64,000 nt of DNA. Origin: Salegentibacter holothuriorum. Its GTDB lineage: Bacteria; Bacteroidota; Bacteroidia; Flavobacteriales; Flavobacteriaceae. The stretch is from NCBI RefSeq assembly GCF_900168045.1, contig NZ_FUYY01000005.1, positions 62,001-126,000 of the forward strand, written 5' to 3'. The translations under genes were made by a program, and so were the position numbers. The notes below the pieces were generated by a model that had not been told where the DNA came from, did not search any database, and saw only the letters and a program-made list of their open reading frames with translations. Shown in pieces: positions 36,571-48,871 of the stretch. Within the stretch, counting starts at the first letter, position 1. Every line of letters starts with the position of its first letter.

Positions 36571-39264
36571 ATGCATATTCGTCTTTTTTTGGTTTTCAGT
36601 TTATTGTTTGTGTTTTCTGCCAACTCCTTAAGGGGGCAAACTGATAGTAAAATAGAATTCAGTTGGGATTCTTTGCCCAATTTACCTTTAGAAAAAGGGG
36701 TTAACGGAAGCTTTACCGGGATTCACAATGATGCTTTGATTATTGCGGGTGGTGCTAACTTCCCCGAGCGTCCTGTATGGGATGGAGGCGAAAAGATTTT
36801 TTATAATCAGATTTATGTTCTTGAAAAGAAAAAAGACGAATTTCAATGGGTTAAAAACTTAGATAAACAACTTTCTAAACCATTGGCCTATGGAGCTTCT
36901 GTAGCTACTAAGGAAGGTTTATGGTGTATTGGGGGAGCTAATAAAGAGGGAATTTATAATGATGTTTTTCTTTTAAAATGGGATGCTGTTTCTAAAGAGA
37001 TTATTGTAGAAGAAAAACCTGCTTTACCTGTGCCTCTCGCAAATATGGAAGCAAGTGTAATAGGCGACAAGATCTATGTTGCCGGAGGCCAAAAAGAGCT
37101 GGGAGGAAAAGCTACTAAAAGTTTCTTCTCTTATTCAGATAAAGAAGGTTGGGAAAAGTTAGAAGATATTCCGGGGAAAGGAAGAATTCAACCCGTAGTA
37201 ATTGCTCAAAATAATGGAAAAACCAATGTGGTTTACGTATTTAGTGGAACTCATTTTGATCCTGATGCCGAAGATCCCAACGAGTTTTTGTCTGATGTAT
37301 GGCAATATAATCCCTTGTCAAAAAAATGGATAGAGAAGGAGAAAGTACCTTCAAATGAGACTCCCGGGCTGGATGGAGGGTATATTGGCGCTGCGCCGGC
37401 TACCAAACTTGGAGATGCCCATATTTTGATCTTTGGAGGTGCAGGAGGTGAAAATCAACTTTATAAAAAGAGACTTCTACTACAAAATGAATTGAGATCG
37501 CTTCAGCAGCAAAATTTAGATTCTTCTGTTGCCACCGCTAAAATCGATTCCATAAAAGAAGCAATTTCAGAAAATTTTCAAAAGACTTCTTTTTCAAATA
37601 CTATTTGGGCCTATCATACCATTACAGACACCTGGACTAAGCGTGGCAAAATTCCGGGTAAAACTCAAGTAGTGGCAAAAGCTCTGCAATGGGAAGATGA
37701 TATTATAATTCCGTTAGGCGAGGTTAGCCCTGGGGTGCGTACTGCAGCCATCCATAAAATTAATGTGACTCCGCGGGAAACAAATTTTGGATGGATCAAT
37801 TATGTAACCTTAATTGCTTATTTGGCTTTAATGATAGGAATTGGATGGTATTTTTCCAGGAGAAATAAAAGTACTTCCGATTATTTTCTTGCAGGAGGTA
37901 GAATTCCCTGGTGGGCAGCTGGCTTAAGTATCTATGCCACTATGTTAAGCGCCATTACATATCTTTCGCAACCGGCGTTGGCCTTTAGCTACGATTGGCA
38001 GGCTTATTTAGGTTACTTTACCATTTTGCTAATTGTTCCGCTAATTATAACTTTCTATCTGCCATTTTTTAGAAATCTTAATATCACTACGGCTTACGAG
38101 TATCTTGAGAAGCGCTTTAATATTGTAATCAGGATGTTTGGAAGTGGGTCTTTTGTATTGTTTCAATTAGCCAGGATGGGGATTGTGGTTTACCTACCTG
38201 CACTTGCTCTATCTACCGTAGTTGGGATCGATATTTATTCAGCCATTATCATTATGGGAATTTTAGCCATAGTTTATACCGTGATGGGAGGAATTGAAGC
38301 CGTGATCTGGACAGATGTAATTCAGGTAATTGTTCTCATTGGAGGGCTTATTCTAGGGCTTATTTATATTGCTGTAGATATTGGAGATGTAAGTTATATT
38401 TTCTCTACTGCTTATGAAGATAGTAAATTTCAACTTTTTGATTTTAGGTGGAGCTTTACCGAAGTAGTAACCTGGTCTATGTTCCTGGGAACATTTGCTC
38501 TAAATTTTGCTCCTTATACCACAGATCAGGCAGTGGTGCAACGTTATTTAACTACCTCTAATGAAAAAGAAGCCAGGAAAAGTATCTGGATGAACGGGAT
38601 TGTTTCTATCCCTGCCGGATTACTTATTTTTCTAATGGGAACTTTTTTATATGTTTATTTTAGAGATAACCCAGAGTTTTTGCAAGTGGGGATGCAAAAT
38701 GACGGAATTTTCCCATTGTTTATTGCAGATCACCTTCCCCCGGGAGTAGCAGGTTTGGTGATTGCCGGTATTTATTCTGCAGCTATGTCCAGTCTGGATA
38801 GTAGTATGCATAGTGTTTCTACAGTAATAACCGTAGATTTTTACAAACGTTTTACTAAAGCGCATACAGAGGTTACCACTATGAAAGTTGCCAGATGGGT
38901 AACCATTATCGTTGGTGTGCTGGGTACTTCTGTAGCTGCTTTTATGGCGGCCTATCCTATCGCCTCCTTATTTTTCTTTTTTCAGGAAATTGTTGGACTT
39001 TTTGGAAGCGCCCTGGCCGGAGTATTTATGTTGGGAATTTTCTTTAAAAAAGCCAACTGGATTGGAACCCTAATAGGTGCGGTTTTAAGTGTGGCTTCTT
39101 TGGTTTTAGTAAAATATTTCACGCCTTTAAATTTCTATATTTATCCGCTTATTGCCATTCCGGTTTGTGTGATTGGAGGTTATTTAGCAAGTTTAATATT
39201 TAAGGTTGAAAACAATAATAATTCTAAGAGCCTGGTCTATCATAAGAGTTTAAAGGAAAATTAA
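36571..39264 (+). CDS. Kelch (NanM-like mutarotase) fused to sodium:solute symporter
   Basis: The 897-residue protein has two parts. Residues 1-22 are a signal peptide (SANSLRGQ); about 30-395 form a periplasmic six-blade Kelch propeller of the N-acetylneuraminate mutarotase type (ALIIAGGANFPERPVWDGG, GIYNDVFLL, KIYVAGGQKEL, HILIFGGAGGENQL). From about 405 to 885 an SSS transporter follows with roughly 13 membrane helices (WINYVTLIAYLALMIGIGWY, TSDYFLAGGRIPWW, AGIYSAAMSSLDSSMHS). The fusion would turn the released alpha-anomer of sialic acid into the beta-form and import it with sodium. It has its own operator copy. Fusion of these two domain types is seen in Bacteroidetes, but the substrate here is inferred from context. 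Confidence 0.9.
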   Translation: MHIRLFLVFSLLFVFSANSLRGQTDSKIEFSWDSLPNLPLEKGVNGSFTGIHNDALIIAGGANFPERPVWDGGEKIFYNQIYVLEKKKDEFQWVKNLDKQLSKPLAYGASVATKEGLWCIGGANKEGIYNDVFLLKWDAVSKEIIVEEKPALPVPLANMEASVIGDKIYVAGGQKELGGKATKSFFSYSDKEGWEKLEDIPGKGRIQPVVIAQNNGKTNVVYVFSGTHFDPDAEDPNEFLSDVWQYNPLSKKWIEKEKVPSNETPGLDGGYIGAAPATKLGDAHILIFGGAGGENQLYKKRLLLQNELRSLQQQNLDSSVATAKIDSIKEAISENFQKTSFSNTIWAYHTITDTWTKRGKIPGKTQVVAKALQWEDDIIIPLGEVSPGVRTAAIHKINVTPRETNFGWINYVTLIAYLALMIGIGWYFSRRNKSTSDYFLAGGRIPWWAAGLSIYATMLSAITYLSQPALAFSYDWQAYLGYFTILLIVPLIITFYLPFFRNLNITTAYEYLEKRFNIVIRMFGSGSFVLFQLARMGIVVYLPALALSTVVGIDIYSAIIIMGILAIVYTVMGGIEAVIWTDVIQVIVLIGGLILGLIYIAVDIGDVSYIFSTAYEDSKFQLFDFRWSFTEVVTWSMFLGTFALNFAPYTTDQAVVQRYLTTSNEKEARKSIWMNGIVSIPAGLLIFLMGTFLYVYFRDNPEFLQVGMQNDGIFPLFIADHLPPGVAGLVIAGIYSAAMSSLDSSMHSVSTVITVDFYKRFTKAHTEVTTMKVARWVTIIVGVLGTSVAAFMAAYPIASLFFFFQEIVGLFGSALAGVFMLGIFFKKANWIGTLIGAVLSVASLVLVKYFTPLNFYIYPLIAIPVCVIGGYLASLIFKVENNNNSKSLVYHKSLKEN

Positions 39265-39272
39265 AGGTGGAA

Positions 39273-40361
39273 ATGAAAGGATTTCTAAGTTTACTTTTAT
39301 TTTTAGCTTTTGGCATTTTGGTAGCCCAGAATACTACAAAATTAGATTGGTATAAGGTTGCGGAAATGGAGCTTGGAGGAAGAGTAAAGGCTGCTACATC
39401 TAGCCCTTTTCAGCGATTTCCAGATTCGATGCAGGATTTGGTTAGGAAGAAGGTTTGGGATTTATCTGAAAATCCTTCGGGAGTATATGTTGATTTTGAA
39501 ACTGATTCACCTAAAGTCATTGTAAAATACGTGGTAAATGGCCCTTTGCAATTTCCGCATATGCCTGCTACCGGTGTTAGTGGGGTAGATCTATATGTGT
39601 CTAAAAATAATAGTTGGAAATGGGTTAAGGCAAATTATCAATTTCAGGATACCATTTCATATAGTTATAGGGTAAAGGAGGGCGTAAATGATATTAAGCA
39701 TAGTTTACGTTTATACCTGCCGCTTTATAATACTGTTTCCTACATGGAAATTGGTGTTGATAAACATGCTTCTTTTAGGAATTTACCAATTTCAAATAAA
39801 GCACCCATTGTAGTGTATGGAACTTCTATTACTCAGGGAGCCTGTTCCGGTAGGCCTGGTACCACCTGGACCTCTCTTATGTCAAGGCAATTGGATATTC
39901 CTGTATTCAATTACGGGTTTTCTGGAAACGGAAGGCTGGAAGAGGAAATTATAAGGTATCTCGCCCAACTGAAAGCCGAAGTGTTTGTTTTAGATTGCTT
40001 GGCGAATTTTACTTCTGGGCAGGGCCTTAATGCGCTACAAGCGAAAAAACGACTTATAAAAAGTGTAAAAACGCTTCGGGAATTAAATCCTGAAACACCA
40101 ATAGTGCTTACAGATCATGCCGGCTATCCTTATGGCGAAGTCTATAATCCCGAAAAAAAGAAGTATCAACTTTTAAATCTGGCAAATAAAGAAGCTTTTG
40201 AGTCTTTAAAGGAAAGCGGTCTTAAGAATATTTATCTTCTAAAAAATAAAGATCTCGATTTAGGTCAGGGTGATTTTATTGACGGTGTTCATCCTAATGA
40301 TGCCGGTATGAAAAAGTATGCTGAAGCATATACCGGATTATTACTTACCCTAATAGAGTGA
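39273..40361 (+). CDS. SGNH/GDSL-family esterase (GxDLY type), exported
   Basis: I chose ATG 39273 (MKGFLSLLLFLAFGILVAQ, a signal peptide); a GTG two codons upstream is possible. The 362-residue protein has an N-terminal beta-domain with the GVDLYV motif (about 105-110) and a C-terminal SGNH hydrolase: GTSITQG with S185, GFSGNG (Gly/Asn of the oxyanion hole), and DGVHPND with D337 and H340. It probably removes acetyl groups from glycans. It starts 8 nt after the symporter stop, so it is co-transcribed, and a sialic acid or hexosamine O-acetyl target would fit. No further substrate evidence. Confidence 0.82.
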   Translation: MKGFLSLLLFLAFGILVAQNTTKLDWYKVAEMELGGRVKAATSSPFQRFPDSMQDLVRKKVWDLSENPSGVYVDFETDSPKVIVKYVVNGPLQFPHMPATGVSGVDLYVSKNNSWKWVKANYQFQDTISYSYRVKEGVNDIKHSLRLYLPLYNTVSYMEIGVDKHASFRNLPISNKAPIVVYGTSITQGACSGRPGTTWTSLMSRQLDIPVFNYGFSGNGRLEEEIIRYLAQLKAEVFVLDCLANFTSGQGLNALQAKKRLIKSVKTLRELNPETPIVLTDHAGYPYGEVYNPEKKKYQLLNLANKEAFESLKESGLKNIYLLKNKDLDLGQGDFIDGVHPNDAGMKKYAEAYTGLLLTLIE

Positions 40362-40490
40362 AGATAGTTAGCCGTTAATCGATTCGGCTTTACTGGTAGG
40401 TTATTGGTCTAAATTTCTTTTTTGTAATGCTGGAATTAGTAATATTTAGACTTATGTTGAAAAATAGCTTAAGTCATCAAACTTATTAAT

Positions 40491-40498
40491 TAAATTTG
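40491..40498 (+). promoter_or_regulatory. TAnnTTTG -7 box upstream of the second GH2 gene
   Basis: TAAATTTG is an exact match to the Bacteroidetes -7 consensus and lies 78 nt before the GH2 ATG within the 214-bp gap 40362-40575. No -33 TTG at normal spacing was found. No NanR-like operator is present here. Confidence 0.4.
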
Positions 40499-40554
40499 TA
40501 TTAGTATGTATGAGCCTTTTTGTTGATACGTATTTTTGAAATAAAAAAAACTAA

Positions 40555-43725
<3,171 letters not shown>

Positions 43726-43783
43726 TTTGATTTTTATAAAATAAACGAAAACCTGTTATATCTAATAATAAAGCGAAAAAGTA

Positions 43784-44977
43784 ATGCTGAAATCAATATT
43801 TAAAAAAGCCGGTTTCTTAGTACTCGGTCTGGTGATTAATCCGGTCCTGGCGCAGGAAGCTAAAACCATTAGCGTTTTTGATGAAGTTCCTCTTAATTTT
43901 AACGGAGAAAAGACAGAAATTACCAATGGAGAATACCTTCAATCCGGACGAATAATTATAAAAAAGATCAATGTCCCGGAATATCCCAAAGGTACCGATG
44001 TAAAGGTAAAAGTGACAGTGAAATCTGCCGGTGATCGCTGGGATAAGTCGGGGTCATTATTTGTAATTCCAAATCCGGATAAGCTGGATTTTATTGATGT
44101 AGCTAAGGGGAATGCAGAATATCCAAAAGCAGCAGGACAGGATAAATATCCCGGAGTTAAATTAGGAGGAGACTATGAGCCTGCCTTGGAGGTTTTGAGG
44201 TTTATGACTCCTTTTGGAGTAGGCTATTATAGTGATGAAGAAAAGAATCCGAATATAGAATATAATCGACCGGTGTATGTCCCTAAATGGGAAGAAGAGG
44301 TAGCCTGGGAGATGGATGTTTCTCAATTGGAAAGTGAGCTTACCGGTGAAATACTTATAGGAGCCTGGATAGATACCTGGACTCCTGAGGGCTATAAAAT
44401 TAGTGTTGAGCTGGAATATTCTGGTCGTGAATTAAGTAAAAAGCTTGTAAAACCATTGGTAAATACTGTTTATTATGCAGGCCAAAAACATCCTGATCTT
44501 TTTGCCTTTAATCCGCTAAAAGCTGAATTTCAATTACCTGAAAAAGCTAAAAATGCCAAACTTTATTACATCACTACCGGGCACGGTGGCCATAGCGGTG
44601 GCGATGAATTTATAAAGTTGAGAAATACGGTGAAGTTTGACTCAGAGACTGTTCTGGAAACTATTCCATGGCGGGACGATTGTGCGAGTTTTAGAAGATT
44701 TAATCCATCATCTGGGGTTTGGATTCGTAAAGATTCGGCACGAGCTTATAATAGACAGGGCGAAAGAATATTTAGCGAGGTTCAGGAGCGTTTGGCTTCT
44801 TCAGATTTATCGCGTTCTAATTGGTGCCCCGGTTCTAAAGTAGCTCCCTATGAATTAGATTTGGGAGATTTACAAGCAGGAAAACACGAGGTACTTATTG
44901 ATATTGATGCCACCCCTGTAGATGGTGATAAATTAAATCACTGGCTGGTTACGGCATATTTAGTTTACGAAAAATAA
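43784..44977 (+). CDS. PNGase F-family peptide:N-glycanase
   Basis: The 397-residue exported protein has a signal peptide to about NPVLAQ (residue 24). Two jelly-roll domains of the N-glycanase family follow. Conserved positions compared with the Elizabethkingia enzyme: GDRWDKSGSLFV with D87 at the catalytic Asp position, TGHGGHSGGDEF with E275 at the second key Glu, and the RSNWCPGSKVAPYEL block near the end. The third key acid, Glu in the reference, is Asp here (D197 in WIDTWTPEG) by my eye alignment. It releases whole N-linked glycans from glycoprotein. It follows the GH2 gene by 58 bp and ends with a strong terminator. Confidence 0.88.
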   Translation: MLKSIFKKAGFLVLGLVINPVLAQEAKTISVFDEVPLNFNGEKTEITNGEYLQSGRIIIKKINVPEYPKGTDVKVKVTVKSAGDRWDKSGSLFVIPNPDKLDFIDVAKGNAEYPKAAGQDKYPGVKLGGDYEPALEVLRFMTPFGVGYYSDEEKNPNIEYNRPVYVPKWEEEVAWEMDVSQLESELTGEILIGAWIDTWTPEGYKISVELEYSGRELSKKLVKPLVNTVYYAGQKHPDLFAFNPLKAEFQLPEKAKNAKLYYITTGHGGHSGGDEFIKLRNTVKFDSETVLETIPWRDDCASFRRFNPSSGVWIRKDSARAYNRQGERIFSEVQERLASSDLSRSNWCPGSKVAPYELDLGDLQAGKHEVLIDIDATPVDGDKLNHWLVTAYLVYEK

Positions 44978-45031
44978 TTTTTTCTTTATTGGCTGAATGT
45001 TAGTTTTCCTAACCTAAGCGTTTAAAATTTA

Positions 45032-45070
45032 AGCGAGACAAGTGCAACTGTAAAGTTGTTTTGTCTCGCT
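45032..45070 (+). terminator. Rho-independent terminator after PNGase F
   Basis: AGCGAGACAA (45032-45041) pairs perfectly with TTGTCTCGCT (45061-45070), with an inner CAACT/AGTTG stem (45045-45058). It lies 55 nt after the PNGase F stop. Confidence 0.75.
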
Positions 45071-45208
45071 ATTTCTTTGTTTAATAATTGATTGATACCT
45101 AAAGCGAATAGCTGGCGCTCCAGTTGTTGTGCTTTAAAGATTCACTTGGTTGCTTGGAACTATCAGTAATTAGCGCTATTTTATTGACACCGCCAAAGGG
45201 TGTAATAC

Positions 45209-45282
45209 CCCGAGGCTTACCTCGAAATTAAAAATTTGTTTCCAACGGATGCCTCATGAGCTTGCCCCGAGGTAGTTTACTA
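45209..45282 (-). repeat. Degenerate intergenic repeat, copy 1 (inverted relative to 51171)
   Basis: Read on the minus strand it runs TAGTAAACTACCTCGGGG, then GAGGCATC, and ends in TTTCGAGGTAAGCCTCG. It aligns along most of its 74 bp with the plus-strand segment 51171-51241. A CGAGG-CTTA-CCTCG hairpin (45211-45224) is inside it. It lies in the 758-bp gap 44978-45735, which has no acceptable open reading frame and otherwise holds the terminator at 45032 and the operator-like repeat at 45592. Confidence 0.55.
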
Positions 45283-45591
45283 AATATTAATGGCTTATGG
45301 TCTTTTAGGAAGGTTTATTATTGTCTATGGATTTCTGGGGAGTAAGAAGATCCATTTATACTGCTAAGTTTTTACAAAGTCATCTTCATTAGCCATGTCT
45401 AAAGGTGAAATCCAGTAACCCGGGTAAACAGAAGATTTTAAGATAAAAACAGGGGTTTAGTTAGGTGTTTTTCTTGTTTTTTAGATAATATACAGCTTGT
45501 TAATCTTGAAAATGTAATAATTCTCATTGCGAAAAATGGCGTTAATAGGTGTTGAACCTGGCATAAAACTGACTTAACAGCATCTCTAAAC

Positions 45592-45631
45592 GATAACGTT
45601 TTCGTTTATCCAGCGATTGAAAAACGTTATC
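45592..45631 (+). promoter_or_regulatory. Operator-like inverted repeat GATAACGTTTT upstream of the third susC
   Basis: GATAACGTTTT (45592-45602) and its reverse complement AAAACGTTATC (45621-45631) form an 11-bp inverted repeat with an 18-nt spacer, each half built around AACGTT. It lies 105 bp before the susC ATG. The shape resembles LacI-family operators, but no LacI gene is in the window. A one-mismatch -7 box TAAATTTT (45654-45661) follows. Confidence 0.5.
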
Positions 45632-45735
45632 AGTCGAAATTATTATTCTTTTGTAAATTTTATAACAATTTTTGGTTAAAATTAAGAAAACAAGGTTAAA
45701 CCTTGTGATTAAATTTAACTAAAACTTATAGTGTA

Positions 45736-48700
45736 ATGAACAAAAAATTATTCTTGTTTGCTTGTTTATTCTTGTGTAGCATTCACCTTATGCTAGCACA
45801 AACTCAAACGGTAAGCGGTAATATTGTAGATGCTGAAAACGGCATGCCGCTACCTGGAGTCAACGTAATTGAGAAGGGAACTAGTAATGGGGTTTCTTCC
45901 GATTTCGATGGAATGTTTAGTATTGAAATTGACGAAGGAAGTATTCTGCAATTTTCTATGTTAGGGTACGTAACCCAGGAGATTAAGCCTGATGGATCGG
46001 AAATTCAAGTTGAATTAGCCCCCGATACCGAGGCGCTTGATGAAGTGGTGGTAACAGCTCTTGGAATTAAAAGAGAAAAGAAGTCACTGGGTTATGCTCT
46101 TCAGGAAGTTGGAGGAGAGTCTTTAACTCAAGCCAGGGAAAACAACCTTGCCAACGCTATGACTGGTAAGGTTGCCGGCTTGCAGGTGGTAAGAGGTAGC
46201 GGTGGACCCGCAAGTTCTTCTAAAATTGTGTTACGTGGTAATAACTCCCTAACCGGAGATAACCAGCCATTAATTGTTGTAGATGGTGTACCTATGGATA
46301 ACTTTACCGGTGCGGCAAATAATGATTACTGGAACCCATCTCCCGATATGGGGAATGGATTAGGAGATTTGAATCCTGAAAACATTGAAAGTATGTCTGT
46401 TCTTAAAGGTGCTTCTGCAGCTGCACTTTATGGATCTAGAGCTGGTAATGGTGTGATTTTAATTACCACTAAAACCGGTAAAAAACAAGAAGGACTTGGT
46501 GTTAGTTACTCTACTAATATTGGTTTTCAATCCATATTTAGCTCACCAGAATTGCAAGATTCTTACGGGCAGGGTTCTAATGGACAGTATGATAATCAAT
46601 CGGGCTCAAGTTGGGGACCAAAAATTGAAGGTCAAACTGTAGAGAATGCTGAAGGAGAACAAGAGCAACTTCGTGCTTACGATAATCTTGATAATTATTT
46701 TGATAATGGTTTAAATGTAAACCATAGTTTATCTTTGCAACAACAAGTTACTGATGGTACATCATTATTTTCATCGGTAAATCATTTAGATGATGAAAGT
46801 TTAATTCCAGGTGCAAGTTTAGAGCGTTTAAACTTGATGACTCGTGGAGTTTCTGTTTTTGGTAAAGACGATAAGTGGAAGAGTGACGTTAAAGTACAGT
46901 ATATAAGAGCTACTGCTCAAAACCGTCCGTTAAACGGGGTTAATATTTCTAATGCTTTTGCTACCATGTACCTACTGCCAAGATCTTTAGATGTTACCAG
47001 GTATGAACGTGCAACCGATGAGTTTGGAAATATGAGATGGTATGTGCCTACTAATTCTATGAACCCATATTGGGCTGCCAGAAATAACCTGAATATGGAT
47101 ACCAGAGACCGTTTTATGTTAAATGGTTCTATTCGTCATGACTTTAACGATTGGTTATATGCTGAGGTTAAAGCAGGAGCTGATCTTTATACTACCAATA
47201 CAGAATCAAAATTATACAGCGGTAGCCCGTTATCGGCAACTGGTAGGTTTAGTGTAGGTAAAAACACATTTAGGGAGACAAATTACAATGCGATTATATC
47301 AGCAACAAAAGATGATATCTTCGGAAAATGGGGAGGTTCGGTTACTTTAGGTGGAAACCTAATGGAACAGGAATCTAGCTCAATTAGTGGAAACGCAGGT
47401 GAATTAGAAGTTCCTAACTTGTTCGCATTGAATAATGGAATTGGAAATCCAGGTATTTCTGAAAGTTACTCTAACAAGAAAATCAACTCTGCTTTTGGAA
47501 CTTTCCAAATTAATTATGACGGATTTCTTTTTGTAGATGTTACCGGAAGAAATGATTGGTCTTCTACTTTAAGTGCAGATAACCGCTCATTCTTTTATCC
47601 TTCGGTAAGTACTTCTTTAGTGGTAACTGATATGATTAAAAATACCGGTGGTAATGTGCCAGACTGGATTAACTTTGCGAAAGTAAGAGGTTCTTATGCA
47701 GAGGTTGGTAACGATTTACCTGCGTATCAATTATATAATTTTTATAATATAGGTAAAGATCCTAATGGAAACACTACAGCAGGTAGGAATGGAACGCTTT
47801 ATAATCCTGACGTAAAAAGTGAATTAATTCGCTCTACGGAATTTGGTTTAGATGCAAGATTTTTCAACAATCGTTTTGGTGTAGACTTTTCTTACTATAA
47901 GACCAACGCTACAAGACAGCTTATTAATTTACCATTAAACCCCTTAAGCGGTTATAGTAGTGTTAAAGTAAATGCCGGAGATATTGAAAACAAAGGATTT
48001 GAATTAATGTTGAATGGTCGTCTTTTGGATAATCCTGAAGGATTAAATTGGGATATGAACTTAAACTTCTCCAGGAACGTGAATACAGTTGTTGAACTGG
48101 CCGATGGAGTAACTCAATATAGCTTAGGAGGATTTGATAACCTTGCTATTCTTGCAGTAGAAGGTGAACCTTACGGTGAAATATATGGAACTAAGTATCA
48201 AAGAGTTGAAGATGAGTCAAGCCCGTTTTTTGGTGAGATTATTGTAGATGGAGATGGAATACCATTAGCTACTAGTGAAAAAGAGCGTTTAGGTAATCAA
48301 CAACCAGATTTCTTATTAGGTTTTTCTAACTCTTTTAGTTATAAAAACTTTAGTCTAAGTTTCCTTTTGGATGCTAGAATAGGAGGAGAAATCTACTCTG
48401 GAACTAACCGTGCTATCCAGAATGCAGGTACAGGTGCCGAAACAGTAACTAATGGTAACCGCGATAATATAGTGGTAGATGGAGTTGTAGCCGATGAAAA
48501 TGGTGGTTTTGCAGAAAACACTACTGAAGTTTCACCACAATTGTACTGGCAGAATATTACCGAAAGATCTGGTAACCTGGGAATTAATGAAGCCAATATT
48601 TATGATGCAACCAATTTTAGGTTAAGATCTATTAACTTGCGTTATGATTTACCAACAACCTGGTTAGATAATACGTTCTTTAATTCAGCTTACGCAGGCT

Positions 48701-48852
48701 TATCTGCTAATAATGTTTGGATGATAGATAGTAATTTAAACGGGGTAGATCCAGAATCGGTTTACGCAACGGGAACTAACGCAGTAGGTTTTGAAAACCT
48801 TGCATCACCGACAATTAGTACAGTATTCTTAAATATTGGTGTTAAATTTTAA
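45736..48852 (+). CDS. SusC-family TonB-dependent transporter (third PUL)
   Basis: The 1038-residue receptor has a signal peptide to about LMLAQ (residue 22). The regulatory-like domain (GNIVDAENGMPLPGVNVIEKG) is close in sequence to the one in the SusC at 2354. DEVVVTALGIKREKKSLGYA marks the SusC branch whose TonB segment reads VTALGI rather than VxGYG. The plug has IVLRGNNSL, LIVVDGVPMDN and GASAAALYGSRAGNGV, and the barrel ends LNIGVKF. It is paired with the SusD-like gene 19 nt downstream. No glycosidase is directly attached; the next genes are a GMC dehydrogenase pair, so substrate is unknown. An inverted-repeat operator candidate lies upstream. Confidence 0.94.
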   Translation: MNKKLFLFACLFLCSIHLMLAQTQTVSGNIVDAENGMPLPGVNVIEKGTSNGVSSDFDGMFSIEIDEGSILQFSMLGYVTQEIKPDGSEIQVELAPDTEALDEVVVTALGIKREKKSLGYALQEVGGESLTQARENNLANAMTGKVAGLQVVRGSGGPASSSKIVLRGNNSLTGDNQPLIVVDGVPMDNFTGAANNDYWNPSPDMGNGLGDLNPENIESMSVLKGASAAALYGSRAGNGVILITTKTGKKQEGLGVSYSTNIGFQSIFSSPELQDSYGQGSNGQYDNQSGSSWGPKIEGQTVENAEGEQEQLRAYDNLDNYFDNGLNVNHSLSLQQQVTDGTSLFSSVNHLDDESLIPGASLERLNLMTRGVSVFGKDDKWKSDVKVQYIRATAQNRPLNGVNISNAFATMYLLPRSLDVTRYERATDEFGNMRWYVPTNSMNPYWAARNNLNMDTRDRFMLNGSIRHDFNDWLYAEVKAGADLYTTNTESKLYSGSPLSATGRFSVGKNTFRETNYNAIISATKDDIFGKWGGSVTLGGNLMEQESSSISGNAGELEVPNLFALNNGIGNPGISESYSNKKINSAFGTFQINYDGFLFVDVTGRNDWSSTLSADNRSFFYPSVSTSLVVTDMIKNTGGNVPDWINFAKVRGSYAEVGNDLPAYQLYNFYNIGKDPNGNTTAGRNGTLYNPDVKSELIRSTEFGLDARFFNNRFGVDFSYYKTNATRQLINLPLNPLSGYSSVKVNAGDIENKGFELMLNGRLLDNPEGLNWDMNLNFSRNVNTVVELADGVTQYSLGGFDNLAILAVEGEPYGEIYGTKYQRVEDESSPFFGEIIVDGDGIPLATSEKERLGNQQPDFLLGFSNSFSYKNFSLSFLLDARIGGEIYSGTNRAIQNAGTGAETVTNGNRDNIVVDGVVADENGGFAENTTEVSPQLYWQNITERSGNLGINEANIYDATNFRLRSINLRYDLPTTWLDNTFFNSAYAGLSANNVWMIDSNLNGVDPESVYATGTNAVGFENLASPTISTVFLNIGVKF

Positions 48853-48871
48853 ATTTTAAATCGATAGTATT

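Noticed and set aside
44978-45735. Possible small RNA or hidden gene in the 758-bp gap
   Set aside because: No open frame of useful length on either strand and no conserved RNA fold recognised beyond the terminator and short hairpins; without expression data it cannot be supported.
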